Shown piece by piece: positions 8,845 to 17,060 of a stretch of 64,000 nucleotides of DNA. How positions within the stretch are numbered: position 1 is the stretch's first letter; each line of letters begins with the position of its first letter. The notes below the pieces were generated by a model. The model was not told the DNA's origin. It ran no database searches and saw nothing but the letters and a program-made list of their open reading frames with translations. The position numbers and the translations under genes are program-made. Location: assembly GCF_017876295.1 (NCBI RefSeq), contig NZ_JAGINT010000002.1, positions 3,162,001-3,226,000 of the forward strand, read 5' to 3'. This DNA comes from Kribbella aluminosa (GTDB lineage Bacteria > Actinomycetota > Actinomycetes > Propionibacteriales > Kribbellaceae).

Positions 8845-8873
8845 ACAGTAGACGGCATCTGCGAGCGGATCTA
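8845..8873 (-). promoter_or_regulatory. Putative promoter of the NmrA-like gene
   Basis: On the minus strand TACTGT (8845-8850) can be a -10 element. A 17-bp spacer separates it from a poor -35 hexamer at 8868-8873 (TAGATC). The weak -35 touches the first AraC half-site at 8872, the arrangement expected for activation. Confidence 0.4.
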
Positions 8874-8899
8874 TGTCCATCAGGCGCTGGTTTATGTCC
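8872..8899. promoter_or_regulatory. Tandem AraC-type half-sites
   Basis: TATGTCC occurs at 8872-8878 and again at 8893-8899, exactly 21 bp apart and in the same orientation, each followed by (G)ATC. A direct repeat with two-turn spacing is the usual binding geometry for AraC-family proteins. It sits between an AraC gene and its divergent neighbour. Confidence 0.6.
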
Positions 8900-8920
8900 G
8901 ATCGTCTTGATCGCTGCGCG

Positions 8921-8926
8921 TATGAT
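8921..8926 (+). promoter_or_regulatory. Leaderless -10 element of the AraC gene
   Basis: TATGAT is followed by 7 nt and then the ATG at 8934. This places the transcription start on or next to the start codon. No ribosome binding site is present. Confidence 0.55.
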
Positions 8927-8933
8927 GCCTGGT

Positions 8934-9836
8934 ATGGATGTACTTGCAGACGTCGTCGACGCGATGCGGACAGGTCCCGCCACCTCCGGACGCACCGACG
9001 TCCGCGGGCCGTGGGGCCTGGGCTTCGTGCACTCGTCCGGCGCCACCTTCCACCTCGTCCTGCAGGGTTCGGCGTGGTTGCTGCCGCCGGACGGTCACCC
9101 GATCCCGCTCGGCCCGGGTGACGCGGTGCTGCTGCCGCGCGGCCTCGACCATGCGCTCGTCGATCACCCGGACTCGGCGGTGGTTCCTTTCGACCCGACC
9201 GTCGCGGAGCCGCCGCAGGGGCAGGGCGCGCGGGCGTTGCTGTTGTGCGGGACGTACCGGCTGGATCGCGAGCGCCCGCACCCGATGCTGACCCGGCTGC
9301 CGGACGTGGTCGTCGTACCGGCGGATCCGGGGCGGCACAGGTCGTTGCATACGGCAATCAGCATCCTGGGTGAGGAGCTCGACGCGCAGCGGCCCGGCGC
9401 GACGGCCGTCGTACCGGCGCTGGTGGACGCCTTGCTGGTGCTGATCCTGCGGGCCTGGATGGAGGACCACAACTGCCCGACGGACCGCGGCTGGGCGCGG
9501 GCGCTGACGGATCCGTCCGTCGTCCAGGCGCTGGAGCTGATCCACGAGCGGCCCGGCGCCGCGTGGACGGTCGCCGAGCTGGCGTCGGACGTCGGGTTGT
9601 CGCGGGCCGCGTTCGCGCGCCGGTTCACCGAGGCGGTGGGGGAGCCGCCACTGACCTACCTGTCCCGCTGGCGGATGACCACCGCGGCACGGCTGCTGCG
9701 CGACCACGACCGCCCACTCGCCACGGTCGCCAAGGCGATCGGGTACACCTCGGAGTTCGCTTTCGCGAAAGCCTTCAAACGCGACTTCGGCGTACCCCCG
9801 GGCACCTACCGCAAGCAGCTCACCCTCGCGCTGTAG
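8934..9836 (+). CDS. AraC-family transcriptional regulator with cupin domain
   Basis: The 300-residue protein has an N-terminal cupin-like ligand domain (about residues 1-170; FHLVLQGSAWLLPP, LGPGDAVLLPRG). The C-terminus has the two helix-turn-helix units of AraC proteins: WTVAELASDVGLSRAAFARRF and the signature region AIGYTSEFAFAKAFKRDFGVPPGTYR. This architecture is the AraC_binding_2 type. The ATG at 8934 is chosen because a TATGAT box lies 7 nt upstream; ATG codons at 8922 and 8925 are also in frame. It is divergent from the NmrA-like gene and probably activates it. Confidence 0.9.
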   Translation: MDVLADVVDAMRTGPATSGRTDVRGPWGLGFVHSSGATFHLVLQGSAWLLPPDGHPIPLGPGDAVLLPRGLDHALVDHPDSAVVPFDPTVAEPPQGQGARALLLCGTYRLDRERPHPMLTRLPDVVVVPADPGRHRSLHTAISILGEELDAQRPGATAVVPALVDALLVLILRAWMEDHNCPTDRGWARALTDPSVVQALELIHERPGAAWTVAELASDVGLSRAAFARRFTEAVGEPPLTYLSRWRMTTAARLLRDHDRPLATVAKAIGYTSEFAFAKAFKRDFGVPPGTYRKQLTLAL

Positions 9837-9962
9837 GAATTTTACCGAGTCTGCGCAATCATGGGCAGCAAGCACCGCACACACTCAAGGTTCCTGGATG
9901 GTCACCCACGGTTCGGGGGATCCGGAGGCCTGCCGCCCTGAGTACCCGTGAAGGTGAGGCTC

Positions 9963-11509
9963 ATGAGCCCAATCAGTCGCAGGACCCTCGTTCTCGGCGG
10001 ACTCGCCGCGGCTGGTGCCGGCGCCGTCCCGGCAGCCGCACAGTCATCCGTGATCACAGCCACCGCCACCGCCGCCGTCCCGTACCCGTTCCAGCTCGGC
10101 ATCGCGTCCGGCGAGCCCGACGCGAACAGCGTCGTGCTCTGGACCCGCCTGGCGCCGTCGCCGACCAACGCCGACGGCCAGGGCGGGATGGCGAACGCCG
10201 ACGTCGCCGTCGACTGGCAGGTGTCGACGACCGACACGTTCGCCACCCTGGTGTCCTCGGGGACCGTTACCGCGCCGTACGCCGCCGCGCACTCGGTGCA
10301 CGCGATCGTGGGCGGTCTCGCCCCGGACTCCGACTACTTCTACCGGTTCCGCGCGCAGGGCCACCTCTCGCCGGTCGGCCGGACCCGCACCACGCCCGCC
10401 GTCGGCGCCGCCGGCCGCGACCTGCTGATGGCGTTCACCTCCTGCTCGCACTACGAGGAGGGCTACTTCACCGTGTACCGCCGGATCGCCGAGGAGAACC
10501 CGGGCGTCATCCTGCACCTCGGCGACTACATCTACGAGTACGGCGCGACGGCCGGCCGGACCAGGCTGCACCTCGGCGACGAGACCGTGTCGCTCGCGGA
10601 CTACCGCCGCCGGTACGCGCAGTACAAGACCGACCCGGACCTCCAGGCGGCGCATGCCGTCGCGCCGTGGATCGTCGTACCGGACGACCACGAGGTGGAG
10701 AACAACTACGCGGGGACGGTGCGCGAGAACAACACGCCTGCGCTGACGGCGGCGCAGTGGACCGCGCGGCGCTCGGCGGCGTACCAGGCGTACTACGAGA
10801 ACATGCCGCTGCGGCCTGCTCAGGTCAACAGCGGCAACAGTATCCAGCTGTACCGGCGGCTGCGCTGGGGGAGCCTGGCGACGTTCCACATGCTCGACAC
10901 GCGCCAGTACCGCAACGACCAGGCCTGTGGTGACGGCTGGAAGGTGTGTTCGGACGCGGACCTGCGTCACGCAGTCTGCCCGGTAACGCCCAGGAGAGCT
11001 GGCTGCTCGACGGACTGGGGCAGCACCTGGGCACGTGGGACATCATCGGCCAGCAGGTGTTCTTCGCCCGCCGGTTCAACTCGACCGGGGCGAGCATGGA
11101 CTCGTGGGACGGGTACCGGGCGTCGCGGGCGCGCATCCAGCAGGGCTGGGTGGACCGGGCCGTCCGCAACCCCGTCGTACTGACAGGGGACGTGCACCGC
11201 GCGTGGGCGAGCGATCTGAAGGCCGACTACAACAACGCGAACTCCGCGACGATCGGTACGGAGCTGGTCACCAGCTCGGTCACGTCGAGCGGCGACGGCG
11301 ACGGGTCGACCTCGGTGCCTGATGTGGGTACGAACCCGTGGCTGCAGTTCTACAACAACCGCCGCGGGTACGTGCGCGCTACGGTCAGCCCGACCGAGCT
11401 ACGGGCCGATTTCCGCAACGTGGCAAAGGTTTCCGAGCACGGTGCCGCTGCCGCGACCGTGAAGTCGTTCGTCGTCCAAGACGGCCACCCCGGCCTGCAG
11501 GCGGTGTGA
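9963..11509 (+). pseudogene. phoD: Alkaline phosphatase D (phoD-like), frameshifted
   Basis: The first part starts with a Tat signal (SRRTLVLGGLAAAG) after an AAGGTGAG ribosome site. It carries PhoD landmarks: SDYFYRFRAQG, AFTSCSHYEEGYF, LHLGDYIYEYG and PWIVVPDDHEVENNY. After CGDGWKVCSDAD the frame is lost. The expected continuation ASRSLPGNAQESWLLDGL, then WDIIGQQVFFA and VVLTGDVHRAWASDL, is read in another frame. The break is at about 10960-10966, where one base is missing relative to a continuous frame. The frame otherwise covers about 515 codons, a normal PhoD length. The enzyme would be a secreted Ca/Fe-dependent phosphodiesterase/phosphomonoesterase for phosphate supply. It may be a recent pseudogene or a one-base sequencing error. 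Confidence is for the family call. Confidence 0.88.
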
Positions 11510-11511
11510 CC

Positions 11512-12576
11512 ATGAAGAAGACAGTAGCTACCGTTGCGCTTGTGGTTGCCGGGCTGGTCTGTACGACTGGGGCTGCCTTTGCGCACATTGCGGCTCCTAC
11601 GTGGACAACCGCGAACAGTGTGTCCACCGGTGACCAGGACAACGCCTCCGTAGCCACCAAAAGGAACGGGTACGTCGCTGTCGTCTGGGAGGACGACCCT
11701 GACGGCAACGGGTACTACAACATCCCGTACCGCGTCGTGAACACCGCAGGCGCGGTCACAGCGTCCGGCAATGCCAACAGCAGCGCGACTGGTCAGCAGA
11801 TCAACCCACGGGTCGCTGTAGACCCGGACGGTGCACCTGCTGGTGCCGGTGTGGCGTTCACGGTCGTGTGGGAGGACATCCAGACCGGCGCACAGGCCAC
11901 CGTGAAAGCCGCTGGCTTCACGGGCCCGACCACGCGCGCCTGGGAGATCTCGGCTTCTGCCACGACCGGCCAGCACCACAACCCCGACGTGGCCGTGTCC
12001 GCGTCGGGCGACGCAGTTGTCGTCTGGGACGACGATGCCGACGGCAACGGCTACTACCAGATCGGCCTGATCCGGCTGGCTCGTACGAACGGCGCAGCCA
12101 CGCTCTCACGCCGCTCCGCGAACGCCTCCGGCGGCGGCCAGCAGACGCACGCGTCGGTAGCCGCTGACTTCAACGGCGACTTCGCAGTCGCCTGGGAGTC
12201 CGACCACACCGGTACTCCAGGTGTCTGGACGCGCTCGTTCACCTCAACCGGTACGGCGCGCTACGTCGACACAGAGGTCGCAGGCGGCGGTACTGCACCG
12301 TCAATCGGCATCGACGACCAGGCGCAGTCAGTCGTCGGCTGGACCACCCAAGGAAGCGACCCTGATGTCTGGGTTCGTGGCTTCGGCACCGATGGGACCG
12401 ATACCGGCCGCCTGTCCTCGCAGAAGCTCAGCTCGGTGAGCACGGGCCGGCAGGAGCAGATGGCGGTCGCGGTCTCGCCGTACGCCGAGGTCGCCGTCGC
12501 ATACACCGACGACAGCGACGGCAACACGTACGACCAGGTCATCCTGGGCACAGGCATCTCCAACAACAGTTGGTGA
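11512..12576 (+). CDS. Secreted repeat protein, probable beta-propeller
   Basis: The 354-residue product has a Sec signal peptide ending in AAFA. It contains about five repeats of 50-70 residues with the pattern ASVA..GY.AVVWEDD.DGNGYY.I: near residues 50, 165, 215, 260 and 310. Two repeats share the nearly identical string DGNGYY. Acidic Asp-Gly-Asn turns suggest calcium or sugar contacts, and the repeat length fits propeller blades. The family is not recognised and no catalytic motif is seen. It begins 2 bp after the phoD stop, so it may share that transcript. Its function is unknown. Confidence 0.7.
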   Translation: MKKTVATVALVVAGLVCTTGAAFAHIAAPTWTTANSVSTGDQDNASVATKRNGYVAVVWEDDPDGNGYYNIPYRVVNTAGAVTASGNANSSATGQQINPRVAVDPDGAPAGAGVAFTVVWEDIQTGAQATVKAAGFTGPTTRAWEISASATTGQHHNPDVAVSASGDAVVVWDDDADGNGYYQIGLIRLARTNGAATLSRRSANASGGGQQTHASVAADFNGDFAVAWESDHTGTPGVWTRSFTSTGTARYVDTEVAGGGTAPSIGIDDQAQSVVGWTTQGSDPDVWVRGFGTDGTDTGRLSSQKLSSVSTGRQEQMAVAVSPYAEVAVAYTDDSDGNTYDQVILGTGISNNSW

Positions 12577-12622
12577 ACCGGTCTGAGGGATCTCACGTAT
12601 GTGCGGGTGAGAGGAGATCCTG

Positions 12623-13135
12623 ATGAAGACCACAACGTTGTTCATTGGTGCAGCAGTGGCGGCGCTTGGCACTCTGACCGCCTGCGGTGGCAGCAACAGC
12701 AGCCCCCCGCCGTCCTCCGGCGGGGGTGCTGCTGCGGCCGTCTCCGTCAAGGACGTCAGCGGGGTCGGCCAGGCGCTGGTCGACGCCTCCGGGAAGACGC
12801 TGTACTTCGCCGACCAGGAGGCCGGCGGGATGATCAAGTGCACCAGCGGCTGCCTGGACATCTGGGTGCCCGCGACCGGGACCGCCGCCGACGCCAAGTC
12901 GGTCAGCGGACTGGGCACCATGAAACGCTCCGACACCGGCGCGGACCAGCTGACCTTCCAGGGCAAGCCGCTGTACAGCTTCAAGCTCGACAACAACGGC
13001 CAGGCCAAGGGCAACAACGTGACCGACAACTTCGCCGGCACCAGCTTCACCTGGCACGCCGCGACCACGTCCGCGACGCCACCGTCGTCGGCTCCGTCGT
13101 CGTCCTCCGGTGGCGGCTACGGCAACGGTTACTGA
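12623..13135 (+). CDS. Lipoprotein with Y-x-(F/W/Y)-x-x-D repeats
   Basis: The 170-residue product has a lipobox (LTAC) followed by a Gly/Ser/Pro-rich linker. Two short repeats of the secreted COG4315 type follow: TLYFADQE with GGMIKCTSGC, and PLYSFKLDNNGQAKGNNV. The C-terminal tail is again Ser/Pro/Gly-rich. Such proteins occur on the surface of many actinobacteria; their biochemical role is not established. GAGGAG precedes the ATG. The gene ends 7 bp inside the convergent PEBP gene. Confidence 0.8.
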   Translation: MKTTTLFIGAAVAALGTLTACGGSNSSPPPSSGGGAAAAVSVKDVSGVGQALVDASGKTLYFADQEAGGMIKCTSGCLDIWVPATGTAADAKSVSGLGTMKRSDTGADQLTFQGKPLYSFKLDNNGQAKGNNVTDNFAGTSFTWHAATTSATPPSSAPSSSSGGGYGNGY

Positions 13136-13665
13136 CGTTTGTAGACAGCCGTCAGCTGCCCGCGGGCGATCGTGCTGCCGTCGATCGACTTGAGAGCGTC
13201 GGCGAGTTTGGTGCCGGCCGGGAGGTTGGTTGCCTTGGACAACGCATAGACGGTGAAGCGGTAGTGGTGCATGCCGCTGGGCGGGCACGGGCCGTAGTAC
13301 GACGGTTTGCCGGCCGAGTTGGCGGCCTGCGCGGCGCCGGGTGGTGTGCCGCCCGCGGCCAGCGACGTGGTCTTCGGATCGACGTCCAGGAGGACCCAGT
13401 GTGTGAACGTGCCGCTCGGCGCGTCCGGGTCGTCGACGACGATCGCGAGCGCCTTGGCATCGTCCGGCGTACCGGTCCAGGCGAGCGGCGGCGAGTTGCC
13501 GGCGCCGTCGCAGGTGTACTTCGCGGGGATCGAGCCGCCGTCGTGGAACGCCGGACTGGACACGGTGATCCGCGACGGCGCGGTGGTGGCGGGCTCCTTC
13601 GGCCCGCCGCCGCTGCAGCCCGCCGTACCGAGCAGCATCACCGCGCACAGCAGCACACGCCTCAT
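13129..13665 (-). CDS. PEBP (YbhB/YbcL, Raf-kinase-inhibitor-like) lipoprotein
   Basis: The 178-residue product has a signal peptide with lipobox GTAGC and then the phosphatidylethanolamine-binding fold: ISSPAFHDGGSIPAKYTCDG-type start, SPPLAWTGTPDDAKALAIVVDDPDAP, and FTHWVLLDV with the conserved His-Trp. KPSYYGPCPPSGMHHYRF matches the family's GP..P.G.H.Y motif. It is probably anchored outside the membrane. The ligand in bacteria is unknown. It overlaps the convergent upstream lipoprotein gene by 7 bp. Confidence 0.9.
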   Translation of the reverse strand: MRRVLLCAVMLLGTAGCSGGGPKEPATTAPSRITVSSPAFHDGGSIPAKYTCDGAGNSPPLAWTGTPDDAKALAIVVDDPDAPSGTFTHWVLLDVDPKTTSLAAGGTPPGAAQAANSAGKPSYYGPCPPSGMHHYRFTVYALSKATNLPAGTKLADALKSIDGSTIARGQLTAVYKRQ

Positions 13666-13717
13666 GGCCTCAACGTACTACCGCAGCTCGTTGCTCCAGG
13701 CACCGATCAGCGTACGG

Positions 13718-14176
13718 TCAGCGTGTGGTCAGCCGGATGACCGGGAGCTCCCGATCCGTCTTCAGCTGGTAGTCCGCGAACCGCGGTGACGCCGCGATGA
13801 TCAGCTGCCAGGCCTCCTCGCGCTCCGCCCCGTGCAACTGCTCGGCGCGTACGTCGACCGTCTCGCCGCCGACGTCGATCCGTACGTCGTCGGGGTGCGC
13901 GGCGAGGTTGTAGTACCAGGCAGGGTTCCCGGTTGCCCCGGCCGCCGCGGCCACGATCAAGCGGCTGCCGTCCGCGGCGGGGAACCAGCCGAGCGGCGTG
14001 AACCGCTCCTCGCCGGACCGGCGCCCGACGGTCCGCAGTACCAGGGCGTCGAAGCCCATGAACTTGCTGTTCCGGCCGCGGCGGATCCGGCGGGAGACGA
14101 GGCTGTTCATCCATTGCACCAGCCGCCCCTTGGGCTGCCGGGAGCCGCGGGTGCCGGCGCGGGTGTCGAAGCTCAT
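13718..14176 (-). CDS. Deazaflavin (F420)-dependent nitroreductase-like protein (Ddn family)
   Basis: The 152-residue protein has the Ddn/DUF385 pattern: MGFDALVLRTVGRRSGEERFTPLGWFPAADG, then NPAWYYNLAAHPDDVRIDVGG, and the terminal PRFADYQLKTDRELPVIRL. The family binds F420 or quinone-like substrates in actinobacteria. The start overlaps the preceding stop as ATGA, so it is coupled to the PPOX-class gene upstream. Together they look like a small operon of F420/flavin oxidoreductases facing a MarR regulator. The substrate is unknown. Confidence 0.88.
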   Translation of the reverse strand: MSFDTRAGTRGSRQPKGRLVQWMNSLVSRRIRRGRNSKFMGFDALVLRTVGRRSGEERFTPLGWFPAADGSRLIVAAAAGATGNPAWYYNLAAHPDDVRIDVGGETVDVRAEQLHGAEREEAWQLIIAASPRFADYQLKTDRELPVIRLTTR

Positions 14177-14583
14177 GACGTGTGCACTGTGCGCTTGGTG
14201 GTGACCTGGTCGCCGTGGCCGAAGGGCTTGCCCTCGAGGTTGAAGCTCCAGGAGATCGTCGGCGTGATCCGCAGATACTTGCCGGCCCCGAACTGCCCGG
14301 TCCGCTCGACGGTCTCGGCGGTGCCGTAGATGCGCAGGTAGCGCGGGACCCACGGATCCGTGGACGGCACGTCGTCGAGGATCACCGCGACCTTGGTGTT
14401 GCCGGCCTGCACGTTGCGGTACTTCCGCGTCTTCGCAGGGTCGAGGCCGCCGATGAACAGGTGCGTGCCGTCGTACTCGAACCCGACCGGTACGGCGTCC
14501 GGCTGGCCGTCGGGGCCGACCGTCGCGATCCGGGCGATCCGCTGGGAGCGCAGGTACTCGAGTTCCTCGTCGCTGAATGACAT
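14173..14583 (-). CDS. PPOX-class F420-dependent oxidoreductase
   Basis: The 136-residue protein has the split-barrel flavin/F420 fold: IARIATVGPDGQPDAVPVGFEYDGTHLFIGG, RNVQAGNTKVAVILDD and YLRIYGTAETV. It ends with a TKRTVHTS tail that includes the overlap with the Ddn-like gene. Members reduce small metabolites or xenobiotics with F420H2 or FMN. The start at 14583 is close to the MarR-type palindrome, so control by the divergent MarR protein is likely. Confidence 0.85.
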   Translation of the reverse strand: MSFSDEELEYLRSQRIARIATVGPDGQPDAVPVGFEYDGTHLFIGGLDPAKTRKYRNVQAGNTKVAVILDDVPSTDPWVPRYLRIYGTAETVERTGQFGAGKYLRITPTISWSFNLEGKPFGHGDQVTTKRTVHTS

Positions 14584-14631
14584 CGGTCCTCCACGGTGGT
14601 TAATGCCATGTACTGTATGCGAGATTAACCA

Positions 14632-14644
14632 TACATGCCATGTA
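14632..14644. promoter_or_regulatory. MarR-type palindrome
   Basis: TACATG-C-CATGTA is a perfect 6-1-6 inverted repeat that overlaps the first possible MarR start codon. A related GCCATGTACTGTA element lies 33 bp upstream at about 14605-14617. Two such sites in a 56-bp divergent gap suggest autorepression and repression of the F420/PPOX operon. Confidence 0.55.
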
Positions 14645-15101
14645 CCGTAGTGCCGTGGGCGAGACGTGGGCGGAGCAGCTGGACACCGGTACCGGGCTGA
14701 TCCAGCTGATGACGCTCGTTCAGGGGATCTACACGACCGCCTCGGAGCGGCACGAGCTGACGCCGGTGCAGGCCAAGCTGCTGTGCGTGCTGATCGGCGG
14801 ACCGCGCGGGATGGCGGAGCTGGCGCAGCTGTTCGGCGTCGAGAAGGCCGCGCTGACCGGTTTGATGGACCGGATCGAGAAGCGTGGGCTCGCGGTGCGT
14901 TCCGCCGTACCGGGGGACCGGCGCGCGGTCCGGGTGACGCTCACCGAGGCCGGGCGGCAGGCGGCGTCCGCGTTCCACTCCGACATGGGCGAGGCGCTCG
15001 GTCGGCTGACGGACTCGATCCCGTCCGGCGACCGCGAGCAGTTCCGCAGTACGGTCGAAGGTATCATCCTGAGGTGCCGCACGTCACCGTCCGCCGAGTG
15101 A
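14640..15101 (+). CDS. MarR-family transcriptional regulator
   Basis: The 153-residue protein has a winged helix-turn-helix: LTPVQAKLLCVLIG, GMAELAQLFGVEKAALTGLMDRIEKRGLA, and the wing RSAVPGDRRAVRVTLTEAG with the conserved D-R-R. No ribosome site precedes the ATG at 14640. The GTG at 14655 is an alternative, with a TACCGT box 6 nt before it, and would make this a leaderless gene whose -10 touches the palindrome. It is divergent from the PPOX/Ddn operon, its probable target. Confidence 0.88.
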   Translation: MYRSAVGETWAEQLDTGTGLIQLMTLVQGIYTTASERHELTPVQAKLLCVLIGGPRGMAELAQLFGVEKAALTGLMDRIEKRGLAVRSAVPGDRRAVRVTLTEAGRQAASAFHSDMGEALGRLTDSIPSGDREQFRSTVEGIILRCRTSPSAE

Positions 15102-15170
15102 GCTCCCGGGCTGCGGGGAGAGCGTTTACCCCTACGATCGAGGGCGTGCCCAACCCGTTGAGTTCCTGAG

Positions 15171-16097
15171 ATGTCGGCCGTCATCGGCGCCTTCGCGGCG
15201 CTGGTCGCAGTGGCCGCGCTCGGGTACGTCGTGGGCCTCTTCGGCGTACTGCGCTCGCAGGACGAGCTGGTGCTGTCCCGGCTGGCGTTCTTCGTGGCGA
15301 CGCCCGCGCTGCTGTTCACCACCGTCGCGCGCGCCGACCTGCGGTCGATCTTCTCGGTGGTACTGGTCACCAACCTGATCAGCCTGTTCGTGGTGCAGGC
15401 GGTGTTCCTGCTGATCGCGGTGGTGCTGTGGCGGCGGACTCGGTCCCAGGCCACCATCGGGGTGCTCGCCTCGTCGTACGTGAACGCGGGCAACCTCGGC
15501 GTACCGGTCGCGGCGTACGTCCTCGGTGACGGCGCGCTGGTGGCACCGATCGTCCTGTTCCAGGTGCTGGTGATGGCCCCGATCGCGTTCGCCGTACTGG
15601 ACGGCGACCGCCAGGGGAGCGGCCGGCGGGTGTCGCTGAAGGCAGTCGTGACGCGGCCGCTCCGTAATCCGCTCACGGTCGCGTCCCTGCTCGGGCTCCT
15701 CGTGTCCCTGCTCGGCGTCCACTTGCCCGAGCTGGTGATGCGCCCGATCGACCTGCTCGCCGCGGCCGCCGTACCGGTCGCTCTGATCGCCTACGGCCTG
15801 AGCCTTAGCGCCGGCACCAAGGACTCGATCACCTTCCGCCGTGACGTGATCCTGGCCGTCGCCCTGAAAACCGTCGCCCAACCCGTGGTCGCCTTCACCG
15901 TCGCCCACTGGCTCCTCGACCTCCACGGCCCCGCCCTACTCGCCCCCACACTCCTGGCGGCCCTACCCACCGCCCAAAACGTCTACGTCTACGCCGTCCA
16001 CTACCGAGCCAGCCGCACCCTCGCCCGCAGCGCAGTACTCCTCAGCACCCTCCTCTCCATCCCCGTCATGATCCTGATAGCCGGCCTCTTGACCTGA
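15171..16097 (+). CDS. AEC-family (auxin efflux carrier-like) transporter
   Basis: The 308-residue membrane protein has about ten hydrophobic segments in two inverted halves. Family landmarks are LAFFVATPALLFTTVA in helix 2, SSYVNAGNLGVPVAAYVLG in the middle, and the matching LAALPTAQNVYVYAVHY near the end. AEC carriers move dicarboxylates such as malate or malonate, or other organic anions; the substrate here is not clear. The ATG at 15171 starts 69 bp after the MarR gene. The final 200 bases use unusually C-rich codons without changing the frame. Confidence 0.88.
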   Translation: MSAVIGAFAALVAVAALGYVVGLFGVLRSQDELVLSRLAFFVATPALLFTTVARADLRSIFSVVLVTNLISLFVVQAVFLLIAVVLWRRTRSQATIGVLASSYVNAGNLGVPVAAYVLGDGALVAPIVLFQVLVMAPIAFAVLDGDRQGSGRRVSLKAVVTRPLRNPLTVASLLGLLVSLLGVHLPELVMRPIDLLAAAAVPVALIAYGLSLSAGTKDSITFRRDVILAVALKTVAQPVVAFTVAHWLLDLHGPALLAPTLLAALPTAQNVYVYAVHYRASRTLARSAVLLSTLLSIPVMILIAGLLT

Positions 16098-16098
16098 C

Positions 16099-16815
16099 TC
16101 AGCGCATGGCTTTGAAGGCTTCTTCGGCTACGGGGGCCACCTGGTCCACGGGGACGCCTTCGTTCGCGGACTGGGCGATGACGGTGAGGGTGTTGGAGCC
16201 TCGGTAGCACTGGGTGGGGAGGTTGCCGCTGGCCTCGACGCAGGTGCTGTTGCCGACCTTCTTGATCTTGTCGGGGGTGGCGCCGGAGTCGGCGACGGTC
16301 TTGCTGATGTCGACCTTGCCGCGGAGCGCGATGATCACGTACATCCGGCTGCCGTCGATCGTGCCGTACGCCTCGACGGTCGCCTGCTTGCCGTTGTTGA
16401 TCCGGCTGAGCGCCTGCCGGGTCTGGTCGAGCTGCAGCTGGTCGCGGATGTCCTTGTCGGTGATCCGGTCCAGCCCGGCGAGCTTCGCGGGCGGGTTGAT
16501 GCCGCGGTTGGTGTTCAGCCGGTTCAGCGGTCCAAGCCCCCAGACGTAGCCGAGCAACGCCAGTACGACAAGCAGAACCACCGCCCCACCAACCGTCAAC
16601 CAGGCCCCACTCAACCGAACCCGCCGCAACCCCTTCCGCTTCTTCCCCGCAACCGCCCCCGCCCCGCCCGCAGCAGCCCCGCCTGCGGCGTCAGCCGCGC
16701 CGGCGTCGTTGCCGGGGGTGGGTTCGGTTGCCGGGACGGCGGGGAGTTCGGTGGTGTCCGCCTTGGTGTCGGCAGCCTCGGCCTTGGGATCCGCCGGGGT
16801 GGTCGGGTCGGTCAT
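16099..16815 (-). CDS. Single-pass membrane protein with acidic/Ala-rich N-terminus, unknown
   Basis: The 238-residue product starts at an ATG preceded by GAGGAG. The first 80 residues are Ala/Asp/Thr/Pro-rich and probably disordered and cytoplasmic. A basic patch (GKKRKGLRRVR) and one membrane helix (VGGAVVLLVVLALLGYVWGL) follow near residue 95. The remaining 120 residues are extracytoplasmic and have two Cys (STCVEAS, TQCYRG) that could form a disulfide. I do not recognise the family. It stands alone, convergent with the AEC gene (2 bp between the stops). Confidence 0.75.
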   Translation of the reverse strand: MTDPTTPADPKAEAADTKADTTELPAVPATEPTPGNDAGAADAAGGAAAGGAGAVAGKKRKGLRRVRLSGAWLTVGGAVVLLVVLALLGYVWGLGPLNRLNTNRGINPPAKLAGLDRITDKDIRDQLQLDQTRQALSRINNGKQATVEAYGTIDGSRMYVIIALRGKVDISKTVADSGATPDKIKKVGNSTCVEASGNLPTQCYRGSNTLTVIAQSANEGVPVDQVAPVAEEAFKAMR

Positions 16816-16933
16816 CGAGAGTGGCTCCTCGGACGTGCGGTCACGGGGTGCTACGGCGTCGGGTCGTAGTGCTTCGTCCCGATCGTTCCACATCAGGACA
16901 AGCCGGTCTCACAGGGTTGGGGAGTCCGCTGGG

Positions 16934-16965
16934 TCCCCGCCTACTGCGGGGCACCCGGCACGGCA
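16934..16965. repeat. Repeated hairpin element, copy A
   Basis: A CCCCGC-CTACT-GCGGGG stem-loop is followed by a shared flank (CGGCAC.GCA). The same element recurs at 52074-52105 with three differences in 32 bases. It lies in the gap between valS and the membrane-protein gene. It may be a mobile terminator-like repeat. Confidence 0.6.
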
Positions 16966-17014
16966 CCTTCTCGCTACGGCGCGGACCCATCAGACACCCC
17001 CTGGCCGAACGCAC

Positions 17015-17049
17015 AGGTGCCCGCCTCCCGAAGCAGGAGGCGGGCACCT
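17015..17049 (-). terminator. valS terminator hairpin
   Basis: A perfect 14-bp stem (AGGTGCCCGCCTCC and its complement) closes a 7-nt loop. It ends 11 bp beyond the valS stop on the minus strand. No U-run is present, as is common in high-GC actinobacteria. Confidence 0.8.
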
Positions 17050-17060
17050 GGGGCCGGTGC

